Positions 1-12,474 of a stretch of 64,000 bases of DNA are shown piece after piece (position 1 is the first letter of the stretch; each line of letters starts with the position of its first letter). The translations under genes were made by a program, and so were the position numbers. The notes under the pieces were generated by a model. That model searched no databases and was not told the origin of the DNA. It saw only the letters and a program-made list of their open reading frames with translations. This DNA is from Protea cynaroides (Eukaryota > Streptophyta > Magnoliopsida > Proteales > Proteaceae): assembly GCA_028583415.1 (NCBI GenBank), contig CM053266.1, positions 7,883,217 through 7,947,216 on the forward strand, written 5' to 3'.

Positions 1-2108
1 CAGGACCCTACGGTCGCTGATTTCGACCTTATGGTCGATGGTTTATGCGATTATATGATCGAACGTATGATCGATCGTATTTCCTAATTTGAGGAGGACT
101 CTTTCCTAATTAAAGTGGGACTCTATATGAAGGTTTTCCTCTATATAAGGGACGTTCCTTAGCCTCTCTCACTCTTTTATAACCCAAATTGAAACTCTAA
201 ACGTAAGAGAGAAAGAGAGAGAGGAAGAGAAGGAGAAGGAGATTTGGAGAAGAAGGCTGAGAGGAAGGGTTTGCAGAGAAGAGTTCTATCTCTCTACAAC
301 AAGCTTAAGGTATGGACTTGACCTGTAGGATTGTCAAATAGGATAGGTTCCTTTCTATCAAGTTGATGTGTTGAATCTAATGTAACGATTTCATTTATGG
401 AATTTCTATGGGAAACCATAGAGAATAAGTTAGGGAAAATTGGTAAGGATAAACTGTGATCAAAGGCCATAGAATGATCTTAGGGTGAATCCCATTGATG
501 TTCCTTGAGGAGAAACTCATATGAGAAATATAAATCAACCGAACTACGTATGGTCGCAGCTATGGTCGACCACAGGATGAGAAAAGTATCGACCACAACC
601 ATTTGGAAAGAATTCAGGAAACATACGATCGCAGGAATGGTCGCATGTAATGCGACCATAGCGTATCAACCTTATGTCCTACGTTGGCATATATTGCAAC
701 CATAGTATCGACCATAGGATCGACCATAGAATAACAGCAAGTATATTTTGAGACCAAATAAGATTTTTGACTACTGTAACTTGATAAACTTGAATCCTAA
801 CTTAAATACATTAATTTTTTAGGTTCCTAATAGATTCAAAGTGACTTCCAAAGCTTGGGAGAGGAACAAATATCAATTGAAGGTGAGGGAACAAGACCTA
901 AACTAATTGGATAATAACAAACTGTTTATTTATTTGAGTCCAATGCAATGATTGATTCTATGCTTGTATGTTTGTAATGTGCATCTCACATGTCATCCAA
1001 TATTCCTACTATTATCATGCATATTTATTTCTGTCTATTTATAATATGATGATGATGATGATGCTAGGAATAGGCATGTGATTATGTGTGTATGGTTAGT
1101 GTGCTTGATGCAAGTGGAGCATCAAGGGGAGGACGTGGCATTGTGATCTTTAACCTGGTCACCAGACTCTAGCTCTATCTCTACTCATGTCTTGTTCACT
1201 AACATCGTCGTATCACCATTACCTTAGTAGAAGTATTACGTCGTAGGGCATCAGGGGAGGTGGTCTCCGACTGCTAGGGGGCCTTAGCTCTATCTCTATT
1301 GATGTATTGAGGGATGCTAGGGTGAGGCCTTGGATACACTATTTGGCATTAGGATTGGTTAGTTGCGAGCCCAGTTTGCAAGCCCTCCCCAACAGAGGCT
1401 TATGTATTGGTATGGGTAGGGCATCAGGGGAAGTGTTGGCAGTGTATGATCTGGATAGTTTAGCTCTATCACTATTCCATGGTGGGTGCATGTGGGATGG
1501 CAATAGTGTTTGATCCATTGGGTGGATTCACACACTCATGTATAGAGATGCAGGGGCCACCAAACCTATCTATAGCACATTACAAACTTAATAACTAGAC
1601 CAAAGATATGAATTGAATGCGTGCATATGTTTGTTGCATTGTTTTGTTTACTCACTAAGCTCAAGTTAGAGAGCTGACCCTTGTGCATGCAATTCTTTTT
1701 AGTTTCTGATGTTGCAGGTGTTACCGTTAAATATTATATGAATAAGTCAACGTATGGACAAATGACGACTATGGACGAAGAAGCTGTGGAGGACGAATAT
1801 GGCTCGTCAATCTAGTGTTTCAACTATATTTACACTTAGTGGTTAACTTTCGTATTGTGATACTTGTAATAAGTATTTATTATGTTTTGGTTACTTGAAG
1901 ATAACTTGTTAATATTTAATTATCACTGTAGACTCTCAGTTCATTATTAATAAGACTTTCGCTATTTAATCATTTATCTCTGATTGTTACTGTGGAATGT
2001 ATTTTGGTTTAACATAGTTGGCATAGCCTATATGAGATCTTGGTTTGAACCGTTGGCCTTCATGATGGTTCATCACATCATTGGTTAGTCTAAAATTGGG
2101 GTGTGACA
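1..2108 (+). mobile_element. LTR of a Ty3/gypsy element, plus orientation, cut by the window edge
   Basis: The 3' end reads GGGGTGTGACA at 2098-2108, the LTR terminus seen in mirror image in all other copies. U3 holds repeated GGTCGA/TCGACC words (about 10-90), then a TATA-like tatataa at 142-148 and a purine-rich leader (205-260). Splice-like sites follow: donor AAG|GTATGG at 309/310, acceptor TTTTAG|GTT at 822/823, and donor AAG|GTGAGG at 882/883. A second GGTCGA cluster lies at 550-725. The left end is outside the window, so I cannot tell whether this is a solo LTR. The following bases TTATC would be its target-site duplicate. Confidence 0.8.
1703..1815 (+). pseudogene. LTR-encoded pol-tail exon, decayed copy
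   Basis: This is the exon described in full at 33590-33723. It follows the acceptor CTTTTTAG (ends 1702) and stays in frame through residues matching YMNKSTYG and EEAVEDEYGSS. A premature TAG (1813-1815) falls where intact copies read the Cys-rich end. The length is 113 nt against 134 in intact copies, and the phase is unchanged. Confidence 0.5.
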
Positions 2109-3045
2109 TTATCGATCATCCGACACTGGCTCTGCTTGTAATTAAGCCTATGTGGAGGCACTACCAAAAGGTGCCATTAGTCGTTCCTCTAGTCATGTGA
2201 TACCGGTTAGGGTGACACTGGATATTACTTAGTCTAATGGGTTCAAGTATTTGTCTTAGTGGTGGACTGGTCATGAGTCAGTCGATATTAGGGCCCCTAC
2301 CAGTCTACTGGTTCATGCTTTTAGTTCTAGCCCAGAAGCCAAACATGAACCAAAGAAGGTTTCCTTCTTTGGGGAAAGTTTCCCATCTTGGTTTTCTTTA
2401 CTCTAAATGGTGGGAAATACCTATCAACCATTATTGCATACAATGGGAGTCATTTAGACTCCATTATCATCTCCATCCATGGAGAGGGTGAAAACCTAAG
2501 CTTCTAGGTCAAGCTTCATTTTCCATTAATGGAGGCCATCCATGGAGAGCTTCCATTATGGTCTCCAGCCTACATTCCTACAAAAATAAAAGAGGAAGGA
2601 AGGGTAAGAACCTACCTCAAGGAGAACGATGTTTAAGCTTGAGCTCTAAGCTTCATGTCCCAAGTTCTCCTCCCAAGTACTCTCACTCTCCAATGGTTCA
2701 GCAAGAGAGGTAAAAGGAGAGTGAACCCTCCTTTTATAGGACTCATGGAGAGAGAATGAGTGTCCTACTCTTGCTCAACCGGTAGAAGTCAAGCGGAGGA
2801 ATGTTCATCCAGTTGTACCTCCGATTAGACTTAAAGCACATCTGGGCCTAGTTTCATGGGTCCAATTTGATGATGATGCTTCCTAAGCTTCAAGTGCTTA
2901 CTCCCACATGATCTAACATCACTAGATGACCTAAGGGGCTGACCTACATCACATAGAGGGTCTTAAGACAGAGTGCCAAGGGTTGGCACAGTAAGAACCG
3001 ATACGGAGAGATTCAAATCGTGAGGATTTCGGAGTGGATCTTACA
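2109..3045 (-). mobile_element. 3' part of an older LTR, minus orientation
   Basis: The segment ends in GGATCTTACA (to 3045) and is followed by a C-run and an A/T-rich stretch (3046-3080) that matches the polypurine-tract side of the other minus-strand elements. A pyrimidine-rich block and a TATA-like motif on the minus strand (about 2730-2745, seen as CCTTTTATAGG) sit where the younger LTRs have their promoter. Its start has been lost or displaced by the LTR at 1-2108. Confidence 0.5.
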
Positions 3046-4399
3046 ATACCCCCAATTTATAAGGATTTCACCCCTGAAATTAGGTCATAGTTGTAAGTTC
3101 ATATCCCATGCCTATGGGTGCCCTTTCAGTGGGTCGGGTGCATTGCAGCATGAAGTTCTTCTGACTTATACACCAATAACATTTTCAATGACCCGCCCTA
3201 GGTGGTATTTGGGTCCCAATAGCAATGGGCGCTGGTTTCACCGGTGGCTCTTTATTTCCCACTCAAGGCACCTTACACACCTTTTGTGGTGATTCATCTT
3301 CTGGTGTTATCTTTACTTGTTTACCATTCTCTTGCACTACAGACACCTATTCTTAAGGCCCTTGATGATTCCCCAGGTTGCGGCACTCGGCTATTATTCA
3401 TGCTACCATGCCCCTCTGTTGTTCCTAGAGACCATGGGTAAGGCTCTCCAATAAGTCTGACACCAAAACTGATATAGAGGCGATGCCATTGAGCATAGCC
3501 TTCATTAGAGTTCTTATTGTCCTTTGCCGGAACTCACCATGTTGCTTGTAGACCATTCTTGTGGCCACGTCTATTACTATCGCAATATCTTGAGTGTCCT
3601 AACAGTGAGATAAAATCATGTTTTGGTTTATTGGATTGCCTGAATTTTCTACTTTACGGGCCTAGTCCTTTGGATAAGTTGAATTAAGGAGCTGTACATG
3701 ATCCATTACCTAGCACATTCCTAACTCGTCAGTAGGCCCTCATTTATAAGGCATTCGATACGGGAGCTCAATATTAGTAATCCATACAATTGTTAAATCA
3801 GTTACATCATATAATCCCGATCTCTGAAAATTTTGGCACACAATTCATCATATGCAACATCATTGGTTATTCCTAATGAAATATGACTCAATTAATGGTG
3901 CCCAGGTGTAATAGATACTAATCAGTGGAACTTCTTATAGCTTTAGTTTCTCCCTTTGCTCTTCTCACATCACACCCAAATGTATATAAGGGCACCTTAG
4001 CCACTGTACTCGTAAACTCCCCTTCCTTGCTATCCCATGACCCTCATACGTATTATGAGTTTCTGTTGGCCAAGTATTATTTTCTTTCCTGCGTATACCT
4101 CTCATAATCGATAACATAACTGTCAGTACTGACATAGTAAAATAAATTATCATAACTTAAGCTACAATCTCATTCGAAATCAACTTACGTCACCACATGG
4201 TTTGATAAGTCATATGATGAGTTTGCACCAAGGAATTGGAATACTTGACGGAGACAACATTTAAATTCTTTGTGCATAATGAAATCATGTGGTGTGTATA
4301 ATGCATTTATAAACATCATGTTAATCAATGCTTAGCACAATCAGAGAACTTTATCATTTAAGGTTTACCTGGGTTACGGGGTTCCGAATTGTAACTCTC
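3046..4399 (-). pseudogene. Decayed internal region of an old gypsy element
   Basis: The left edge is a degenerate polypurine tract beside the LTR. Position and orientation imply pol sequence, but stops in all frames and low similarity leave no domain I can name. It lies between the old 3' LTR and the gag fragment at 4400-4886. I infer that it belongs to the same element. Confidence 0.4.
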
Positions 4400-4886
4400 C
4401 CCAAGATAAAGGTCTCGGCAGTCTGTCCTTTTCACGGCAGGGCTTCTTTGTGCAACCAAGTCCTCTTGGAACCTTTGAATAGTGTCTAGCAATACCGGGT
4501 TAGGCTTGCGGAGCATAGTTAGCCAAGAAGACCTCCTGAAAAATGTCCCAAGTTATGACCCCATGGTGTTATAGCAGGATGGGCTGAGTCATTCACCACC
4601 ATCCATATGGCGGGCCCACCAATTGGTAGGTATCACACATTATCTTTTATGAGTCCGAATAGTGGAGGTTACTAATAGTTGCCTCCATAGTTTGAATCCA
4701 ATTTCCTAGGTTGAAAGAACTTGCACATGAACCATCTAATTGCTCTAGGTCCAGTTGCTGAAAATCAACCATGGTGTTATAAGTAATGCTTGGGTCTACA
4801 CCATGAAGCGAGGAAAAAGGTGGTAGCTCCCTACTAACCCCATTAGGATGCTTGGGTGGCGACATGTTGCTTAGCCTTGGGTGCAA
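4400..4886 (-). pseudogene. gag fragment of the old gypsy element
   Basis: The minus strand reads a short open stretch ending in NLGNWIQTMEATISNLHY. This resembles the retrotransposon gag core and the gag relic at 62500-62818, which has RWIQALEGTM at the same place. Further downstream, WDIFQEVFLANYAPQA corresponds to the FEKYFPRSF region of the younger gag. In-frame stops and shifts break it. Capsid function is known for the family; this copy cannot make it. Confidence 0.55.
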
Positions 4887-5510
4887 ATCTGAAAAAGTAC
4901 CAATAAATCAGCCAAGGTTAATGCCAACGTATCCCAATAGTGTATGGGAATAATATCATGTGACAAACAATTTATATGAACAAGGCTAAGAATTAAATCA
5001 GAAATTTTCACAGAGTATTTGCATAAATTCAAGTGGTGTGACAATCCTTGACCTCATACTAACTATGGGGTAGGTTGCCAACGGTTAGTATACCACAATT
5101 TCAAATGAAGTACCCACAATTTATAAGAATAAGCCCTACATAAGAGGGTAAAGTGATTTGGACAATTTTTCAATCCAAACAGGCTTTTAATCTGTTAACC
5201 AGAGGATCTGCCAATTGATCGTACTTCTAGTTAATATCATTCATCCGGTTCTTAGACTATCAGAGTTTTAATACTTTTAAAAGGTTTTTCGGAAGCAATG
5301 ACAAATGATCGGTCATTCTGTCAACCAACTCTAATTGAACTAGAAAATTGAGATTGGGTAACGGTTTACTGGTCATGTCTATGGTTTCTATCATTTGGGT
5401 GGCAAAACTCTAAGAGTTCTGACTCTTGGCTATCCGGAAGGACACAACTGGTAGCGATGGTTAAGTTATTGGTATACCGGTATCGTGGGAATTACTTTTT
5501 ATAAAAGGGC
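4887..5510. other. Gag-proximal leader of the old element, no gene
   Basis: By position this corresponds to the stretch upstream of gag in the young elements, where the promoter of the antisense gene would lie. I see no open frame and no clear motif array. It is split from its continuation at 7874 by the solo LTR. Confidence 0.3.
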
Positions 5511-7873
5511 TCGAGTGTCACACCCCAAATCTAGACTAACCAGTGGTGTGATGAACCATAAAAGAAAAACCAACGGTTCAATCAGGATCTCGTATAGGCC
5601 ATGCCCAACCAATTAAACCATATACATTCTACAGGTATAATCAGAGTAAATAAACAATAGCGGAAGTCTTTAATAATAATGAACTGAGTACCTAATAGTA
5701 ATAGCATAATTAATTATCCAATTATCTCCAAAGTAACTCAAAACATAAAATAAAATAAATTAATCAATTACATGTTCTGATAACCAAATAACTAAACTAA
5801 TCAAAAATACATGAATTGCACTCGCACAACGGATCATGTGTCTCTTCCATAGCTTCCACACATATCGTCGCTACGTGTCCATACATCAGCGTGTTCATGT
5901 AATCTTCAACGGTAGGACCTGCATTAACAACTAAAAATATTCGACGTCGAAAAGGGTGAGCATACATCACAGCTCAGTGAGCAAACAAAACAATGCAACA
6001 AACATATGCATGCATTCAATTCATATCTTTGGTCTGGTTTTTAAGTTTACAATATGCTATAGAAAGGATTTACGGCCACCGCACCTCTATACACGAGTAT
6101 GTGAATCTGCCCAATGGCTCAAACACCATTGCCATCCCACATGCACCATGGAATAGAGATAGAGCTAAAGTGTCCGGATCAAACACGGCCAACACTTCCC
6201 CTAATGCCCTACCCATACCAACACGTAAGCCCCTATTGACGAGGGCTTGCAAACTGGGCTTATAATTGACCAATCCTAAATGTCATCCAGTGTATCCAAG
6301 GCCTCACCCCAGCATCCCTCAATAGTCCATAGAGATAGAGCTAAGGCCCCCTGACAGACTCGAAGAATATACGGTCCGAGACCACCTCCCCTGATGCCCT
6401 ACGACGTAATAGTTCTGCTAAGGTAATGGCGATAGGATGATGTCAGTGAACAAGACTTGAGTAGAGATAGAGCTAGAGTCTGGTGACCAGGATGAACCAC
6501 AATGTCACGTCCTCCCCCTGATGCTCCACTCGCATTAAATATATCAACCACACACACATACAATCACATGCCTATTCCTAGAATATCATCATCATCATAT
6601 TATAAATAGACAGAAATAAATATGCATGAGCAGTAATAATAGTAATATTTAATGACATGTGAGAAGCACATTATAAGCATACAAGCATAGAATCAATCAT
6701 GGCATTAGACTCAATAAGAGTAAATAGTTTATTATTAGCCAATTAGTTTAGGTTATATTTCTTTACCTGCTAGAAATGATTAATCTTATCCAAGCTTCTT
6801 AACTCACTCTTAAACCTCTTGGAAACCTAAGAAATTTGTAAGTTCTAAGTTAGGGTTCAAGTTTATCAAATTACAATAGTCAATGATCCAACCTAGAATC
6901 AAACAGACCTCCAGAAGTTGAGTGGTCACAGGTGTGACAGCACTTTTGGTCTCAGTTTCTGCGACCGCAGGGTGTGGGGTGGATAATTGTGGTCGCATAT
7001 CATGCGACTACACACATGCGACCACACCCTCCCTGGAACCTTCCCAAGGGTGTATGGTCGACACATGTGCCTCGTGTGGTGGATCAAACTGCAACCTTAT
7101 GAGTGTTGGTTGACTTATCCACTCTCAATGCAATACCTTCATGTTTTGATTCCTTAGCTTATCATTATGATCCTTCCTATGATTGTTTTATGGCTTAAAA
7201 TTCATACTTTTACATCATCCTTCACCCTAATAGATTCTCTCCAGGGATCTCTTAGAGTTTTATCCAAGGTCTTAGGATTGAGATCTTACTTTGAATCAAT
7301 CTCTCCTCCATAACCTATTCTAGGCATTCAATTAATGTAGGGAATGATTCCATACCTTAAACTTGCTACAGAACCAGAGCTTTCTCTGCAATTCCTTCTC
7401 CTAGTCTTCCTCTTCAATTCTCTTTCTCTTCTTACTCCTCTCTTCCTCTCTCTTTCAGTTTGGGTTTTAAAAGAAAGAAAGAGACTAAGGGACATCCTTT
7501 ATATAGAGGAAAACATCCATATAATGTCCCACTTTGATTAGGAAAGAACCCCCTTCAGATTAGGAAGGTTTTCTAATTTTGGAGTCAGTATACCATCGTG
7601 TGGTCGCACATGGGGTCTCAGGATCCGTCGACCATATGTCTCAAAACTATGACCACACTTCTCAGATTTGAGTGGTCTTAATATTATAAGGTGTGGTCGA
7701 CCACACCTGTTTAGGTATGCGACCACACGTCTCAATTAGATGATTTTTCGTTCGAATTACATACCTAGCCTTGTAGTTTCTTCATGCACTTGGTCCTCTT
7801 GGTCCGACCATGATAGGAAGACCTAATACAAGATGGTAAGACCGGGTTAGTAAAATATGGATCTTACATCGAG
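5511..7873 (-). mobile_element. Solo LTR (5516-7868) with 5-bp target duplication TCGAG
   Basis: The LTR starts TGTCACACCCC and ends GATCTTACA. TCGAG occurs at 5511-5515 and again at 7869-7873, a perfect target-site duplication, so one LTR-to-LTR recombination removed the internal region. In the LTR's own (minus) orientation, U3 has GTGTGGTCG/CGACCACAC words (7590-7735), a TATA-like box at about 7498-7506 and a GA-rich leader. A second array of the same words lies at 6925-7070. The tail exon is at 5797-5930. Length is 2353 bp. Confidence 0.93.
5797..5930 (-). CDS. LTR-encoded pol-tail exon in a solo LTR
   Basis: After the acceptor ATTTTTAG the frame is open for 43 codons and closes with TAG, exactly the 134 nt of the young copies. 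It keeps VEDYMN, METTHD-like acidic residues and the CECNSC end. The protein can no longer be made because pol is gone. The match to a consensus from a well-diverged LTR supports coding conservation. Confidence 0.6.
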
Positions 7874-9471
7874 AGCCCTCATTTGGTCCCCACTTCAATT
7901 ATTAGTGGAAGAACACAGAGCACCGAGACTCCGACGATGCTCCCTTAAGCTCACTTTTTCATTTCTCCTGCAATTTGTGGATTGTTCTCACTCCCACACC
8001 ACTATAAGGGTATTCTTCTTCCTTATTTCTTCATTTCCATTCACTGAACTGCATCCATTTCTTTTTCTTTGGCATTTTCATTATTTCCCCCACCATAGAC
8101 GAACTCATGCTCTTGGTTCCACTAACCGAGTGGGGGTTTCTCTATGCCCTTTTCTGATGGACTGCTCAAAGGTCTCAACCAGACCTATTGGAATTGAATC
8201 ACAGAGTTATGGCACCACTGCCTACTGACATTACGTCTCCAAGTGTCTTTGGGAGACTATCAGCCCCACATAGGTAGGCACTACATCATTTCACCTGCAA
8301 ACCAAGGTTATTGGTGTCCCCATATTGTCCTACAACCTTCTGATCATTTAAAAAAAATAGTTGGAACCCCTATTCGGCCCTGCTGCAATGGGCAGCCACA
8401 TAGGCTTAGCCACCACTTGTTGGCAACATTGGTGTTTGGCCACCTTCTCACGTTGGCCATACAGTAAAGCAAGGCTAACCACAATACTTGCTATGGTAGG
8501 CCAATCCATCCTACCACCCATCCTTTGTGCACTTATGGTTACTGCAAGTCCACCTAACTCATTACACTTGGTCATTAGATGTCTGTACAGGTTTGGGGTC
8601 ATACACTTGGCAATTTGTTAGCCTAATACAGGTCAATGTTGGCAACACCATGTACTTGACTTGAATAAGAGTGGCCCACTTTTACGGGGCACCCAGTTGG
8701 CTAGACTAGGTATCTAACCATGCACTTCACTTTACATTGTCTCTCCTCATTGCCCTAGCTAATGCATAGCCACATGCAACTAGTTATTCCCCTATTATGA
8801 CATTAGGCCTTTTGTACATTGACACATTATCTCACTGACTATTCATACACTGCCAACATATCTTATTTATTTTTCAGCCATGCACATAGTGTAACTTGCA
8901 TCTGTAACACTTGGTTTAGAATATTGTATGGTTACCTTGCGTGTTTACTGATTAATTTCTTGTAAGGCTGAATTCCCTTGATCTGTTCAGCTTCTGCTCA
9001 CACATGGGCATGGACAATGGCCATACAACCCGTTTGGCCACTAGAAATATATATATCCCTTACATCATCAAGTCAGGCTAACTCTCTACAACCACACTAC
9101 TGTCCATGGTAGAACCTTGACTACATCCGGGCCAGTGTTACACCTACATGGTATGACACTACTCAGCCACCATAGACATCATGGTCTATGCTTCATCCTG
9201 CATTGCACTTCCACCATATTTCACAATCAAAGCTTCATGACTTCCCTTAATGACATAGTGGACAAGGTAACAACTAGTCAATAGGCTCAACTAGTCATCT
9301 ACATATGTTTTTCGACTCGAGGTTCACATCTACCCCCAATTTATAAGGTAGACCGTGGTCATTAAAATCATGCATTGCACTCATGTGTTCCATTCATCTA
9401 TTATAATGCATCTTACCAATCATGTCTATCTATTTACGTAGCTAACTCTTCCATTCTATTTCTCTTTTCAG
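7874..9471 (+). other. Leader and intron region of the decayed antisense gene
   Basis: The stretch lies between the solo LTR and the antisense-gene relic and ends in a pyrimidine tract and AG (TCTCTTTTCAG, ends 9471). That AG is five bases before the ATG, the same distance as in the two young elements. Their leader introns are 425-454 nt; here the interval is longer, so an insertion or a different exon 1 is possible. Several frames are open for 60-120 codons, but none resembles a known protein. Confidence 0.35.
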
Positions 9472-9476
9472 GCATC

Positions 9477-10950
9477 ATGGCTCCTAGGAGAGAGGCTGAG
9501 CCAGCAGCCTAAGGTTATGATGCTAATAGATTCATTTCCTATCACACCAGCACATGCTGGGACAGGATTGGACAGAGCCTGATAATAGCTAGCCACAACA
9601 TACACTTCGAGGAATTGGCCAGATTTAGCCTTCATGATGCAATCGATCACTTTGGCTGGTCATCAGCCATGCATATCCAGGACGACACCTGTCCAAACTT
9701 GGTGCACTATTTCTCTTGCAACTTCGGCTAGTGAGTCAACGAGGTGACTTGCGAGTTGATAGTGACCAGTAGGGTCAAGGGGGTAGACAACACCCTGACA
9801 GTTGCCACTCTGGCAACCATATTGGATGTCTCACCAGATAGGGAGCAAATTTATAAGGCTCCCAGGAAGTCTTTAGGCATGATAGAGGAGGACTACATGT
9901 GGATGAGACATACACTTACTCGCCCTGAGATGATAGGGATAGTATATGATGAGAGGGAGTCATCCTTCAAGCCTACTCCTTGACTTCTTAGCAGGATCAT
10001 ACAGCATAACGTCATCCCTAGATCTGGTCATAGGAAAGAGCTGAACCTGTTTTGTGTATTCTTAACGGACTGATTAGTGTAGAGGAGACCAATGTGCCTC
10101 CCTTTTCTGATCTTATACACCATTCTCCACACTTTTCATCATTTGCCCCACAGAGGTCACCTACCCTATGGACGCCTCTTGACAATCATCTTTGTACACT
10201 TCATAGTGAGTATGGTGGCAGAGGCCATTTGAACGAAAAGGATTCATCCGTGCTCAATTGGGACACTATTGCTCGGATGCATCTTGGTGACTTAGTCATG
10301 GAAGATCCCATCCTTGAGGCACACCCCAGACCACCCAAAGCAAAACAGCCTTCTAGGAGCATTAACAGCAGCAACAACAGCTACTAGAGTGGGCGAGGAA
10401 ACTAGCCATGGTGTCAGGAGAGTGACCACAGCCCCGTAGTCATTCTCTAGTGATGAGGTGGAGTATGATGATGATGATGATGACAGTGAGGAGGGTGAGG
10501 GAGATAGCGATGACAGCGAAGGTGATGACCACATGGAGGTGGACACCGCTGCCCCCCATAAGAGATGTGCCTCCAGCTGCTAGTACCAGAGTGGAACCTA
10601 TAGCCATGCATACCAAAGAGGTACCTCATACTATTCGTACATCTATGCCACCTATAGCCACTCCATCATTGACACCTACTGCTGACTTGGGCTAGGTGTT
10701 AGAGGTTCTCTAGCTCATTCATCAGCAAATGGATGCCATTTCTAATGGCCAGGCCAGATTGGAGAGACAGGAAGAGCTCCATTTGAGAGAGGTGGAGACT
10801 AGATTAGGTACCATGGACACGCACGTAGGCTATATCCATGATGCGATGGTCACTACTGGTCACTTGCATCACTATGTACGGTGCAGGCCTGTTGTGACTC
10901 TAGCTCCTTCAAGTGTTCTACCACAAGTACCTCAGTAGGACGTGCCCTCA
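9477..10950 (+). pseudogene. Decayed homologue of the element's antisense gene
   Basis: The ATG at 9477 opens MAPRREAEPAA and then meets a stop. Across frames one can still read HFGWSSAMHIQDDTCPN, IIQHNVIPRSGH and RGHLPYGRLLTIIF, matching GDMGWLPVITYDACTCPD, IIQHNLIPQSGH and RGNLPYGRMITVL in the young copies. A strongly acidic stretch (about 10440-10545) and a heptad-like region (10720-10850) follow. The young copies have a Pro/Ala/Ser linker and a coiled coil there. The fold resembles the 'putative plant transposon protein' domain; its function is unknown. Many stops mark it as dead. Confidence 0.7.
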
Positions 10951-11154
10951 TTACCTACAGTTCTGACTGTTTAGCAGCCATCTTCTTCACCTGATGCACC
11001 GATAGCACCTACAGCCCAGAGTGATTCTCCGCCATCACTCCCTAATTACATACCTTCTACTTCAATACCCGTTACTAAATCTAAGCTCCATGGCTCGTCA
11101 AATGGGCCTCAGCAAACAAAGACCTGATACTTTACTTTTGTTCATCATATGTAC

Positions 11155-11190
11155 ATAGGGTAACTGTCCGGGTTGTGGACTGTACCCTAT
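11155..11190 (+). promoter_or_regulatory. Bulged hairpin after the antisense gene, copy 1 of the old element
   Basis: The outer stem ATAGGGTA/TACCCTAT (8 bp) is followed by a single bulged A, an inner stem CTGTCC/GGACTG with one U-U mismatch, and the loop GGGTTGT. The architecture equals that of the hairpins at 51585, 54596, 11303 and 30260, with compensating changes in the stems. Confidence 0.65.
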
Positions 11191-11302
11191 TTTTTGGTTT
11201 ATGCATGTCATGTCTATTTCATCTTATATATATACATTTTCTTTCCTTCTTGACTATGATAGTACTAGTCTTTACCTTTTTGCATTGATCAGGAGTTGTA
11301 TT

Positions 11303-11338
11303 TTGGGATAACGGTATGAGTTGTGGGCCGTATCCCAA
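11303..11338 (+). promoter_or_regulatory. Bulged hairpin after the antisense gene, copy 2 of the old element
   Basis: The outer stem TTGGGATA/TATCCCAA (8 bp) carries a bulged A. The inner stem is weaker, with C-G, G-C, G-C and two U-G pairs, and the loop is GAGTTGT. It lies about 110 bases after the first copy, so this element carries the structure twice. The U-G pairs form only in plus-strand RNA. Confidence 0.6.
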
Positions 11339-11358
11339 TTTTGTACTTAAATCAGATA

Positions 11359-11379
11359 CATACACATACACACACACAC

Positions 11380-11474
<95 letters not shown>

Positions 11475-11476
11475 CA
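11359..11476. repeat. Dinucleotide microsatellite (AC)n then (AT)n
   Basis: About 100 bases of near-pure CA/AC, with a few TACA interruptions at the left, run into about 18 bases of AT. Open frames of Thr-His or Cys-Val across it are artefacts. Confidence 0.97.
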
Positions 11477-11870
11477 TGTCTTTGTTTGTTCTTAGTTCAT
11501 ATTGTGGGTTATTCTCTTTTTTTAGTTCTTGTGATGGAATGTAACCTAACTTAATATTCTACTTACATAATACTTGTTGATTCATAAAAGCTTTTAATTA
11601 GCCTAGGCATCTATTCAGACACATGAAAACGCATCTGCAGGGAAAGTTTGTAGGAAGAGTCAGAGTGGTTAGCCCATACGGGAGAATCAGACGTGATATC
11701 CGAGTCATCGAAGAAGCAACTTGAATCTTCTAGCGACCTATAACCAAAATGATCTACCAGCGAACCCCGTAGTCTACACATACAATATCCATAATAATTA
11801 ATACTAATTACCAATAGTTGCAGTGAAATATCAAAGTGCATCGAAATCATAGTACGGAACAAGATGCCAA
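11477..11870. other. Old-element leader between antisense gene and 5' LTR
   Basis: A short AAAAGCTTTTAATT palindrome at about 11587-11600 has a counterpart just before the primer site in both young elements (about 51746 and 54758). I could not identify a convincing primer-binding site. Confidence 0.35.
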
Positions 11871-12035
11871 CTAGTAATACTTAAATCTATTATGTGTTAC
11901 AGACCATTTCATAAATATCTATCATATTACATACACCCCATACTACATCACTAGAGTAAATTCAAATAAGTTCCTTTGGATAGACTAAACCATCATCTAT
12001 CCATAGATAGCAAAATCAATAGACAAGGCGCTGAC

Positions 12036-12169
12036 TCAGATCCTATAGATACAATCCCTATAGGTACAACCCTTGATATGATCTCTCAAAGGAACCTTAT
12101 TAAGGGAAGCACCCTCAACACCAATAGGATCCAAGTCTGCAATAGCAAAATAAGTACTTGCAATCAAAG
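12036..12169 (-). pseudogene. Possible tail exon of the old LTR
   Basis: After TTCTTTTAG the frame is open for 43 codons and closes with TGA, giving the same 134 nt as the young exon at the corresponding LTR position. The residues do not resemble the consensus apart from two cysteines near the end, so homology rests on length, acceptor and position only. Confidence 0.25.
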
Positions 12170-12351
12170 CTAAAAGAAATTTGATATTGAAGGATGATTT
12201 CTCATCCTAGCTCAGCTAGAAGTCAGGTATGCAATGCAATCCTATGCAACAATTTATGAATGTAGTACAGAAACAAATAAACAAGCAACTGTGAGTGTCA
12301 TACAAGTGTGTATGCAAATCATGGACGACATGTACCCTAGCTAGGATCTTA

Positions 12352-12474
12352 CCCCATACCCCACCGCCAGAGCTGTGCCTTGTACCCCACCACCTGAGCA
12401 TATACCCATACCCCACCGCCTGAATATGTACCCGTACCCCACCGCCTGAGTACTCCTTACCCCACCGCCTGATG
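12352..12474. repeat. Minisatellite, about five copies of a 24-26 bp unit
   Basis: The core TACCCCACCGCCTGA recurs with starts near 12357, 12382, 12408, 12434 and 12458. Confidence 0.9.

Noticed and set aside
7857..8228. A 123-codon plus-strand frame beginning MDLTSRALIW
   Set aside because: It crosses the solo-LTR border and its target duplicate, so it was created by the insertion.
10292..10629. Ser-rich and His-rich minus-strand frames
   Set aside because: They are the reverse of the acidic GAT/GAG-rich coding stretch of the antisense-gene relic.
11219..11544. Open frames of repeated Cys-Val or Thr-His
   Set aside because: They are artefacts of the AC microsatellite.
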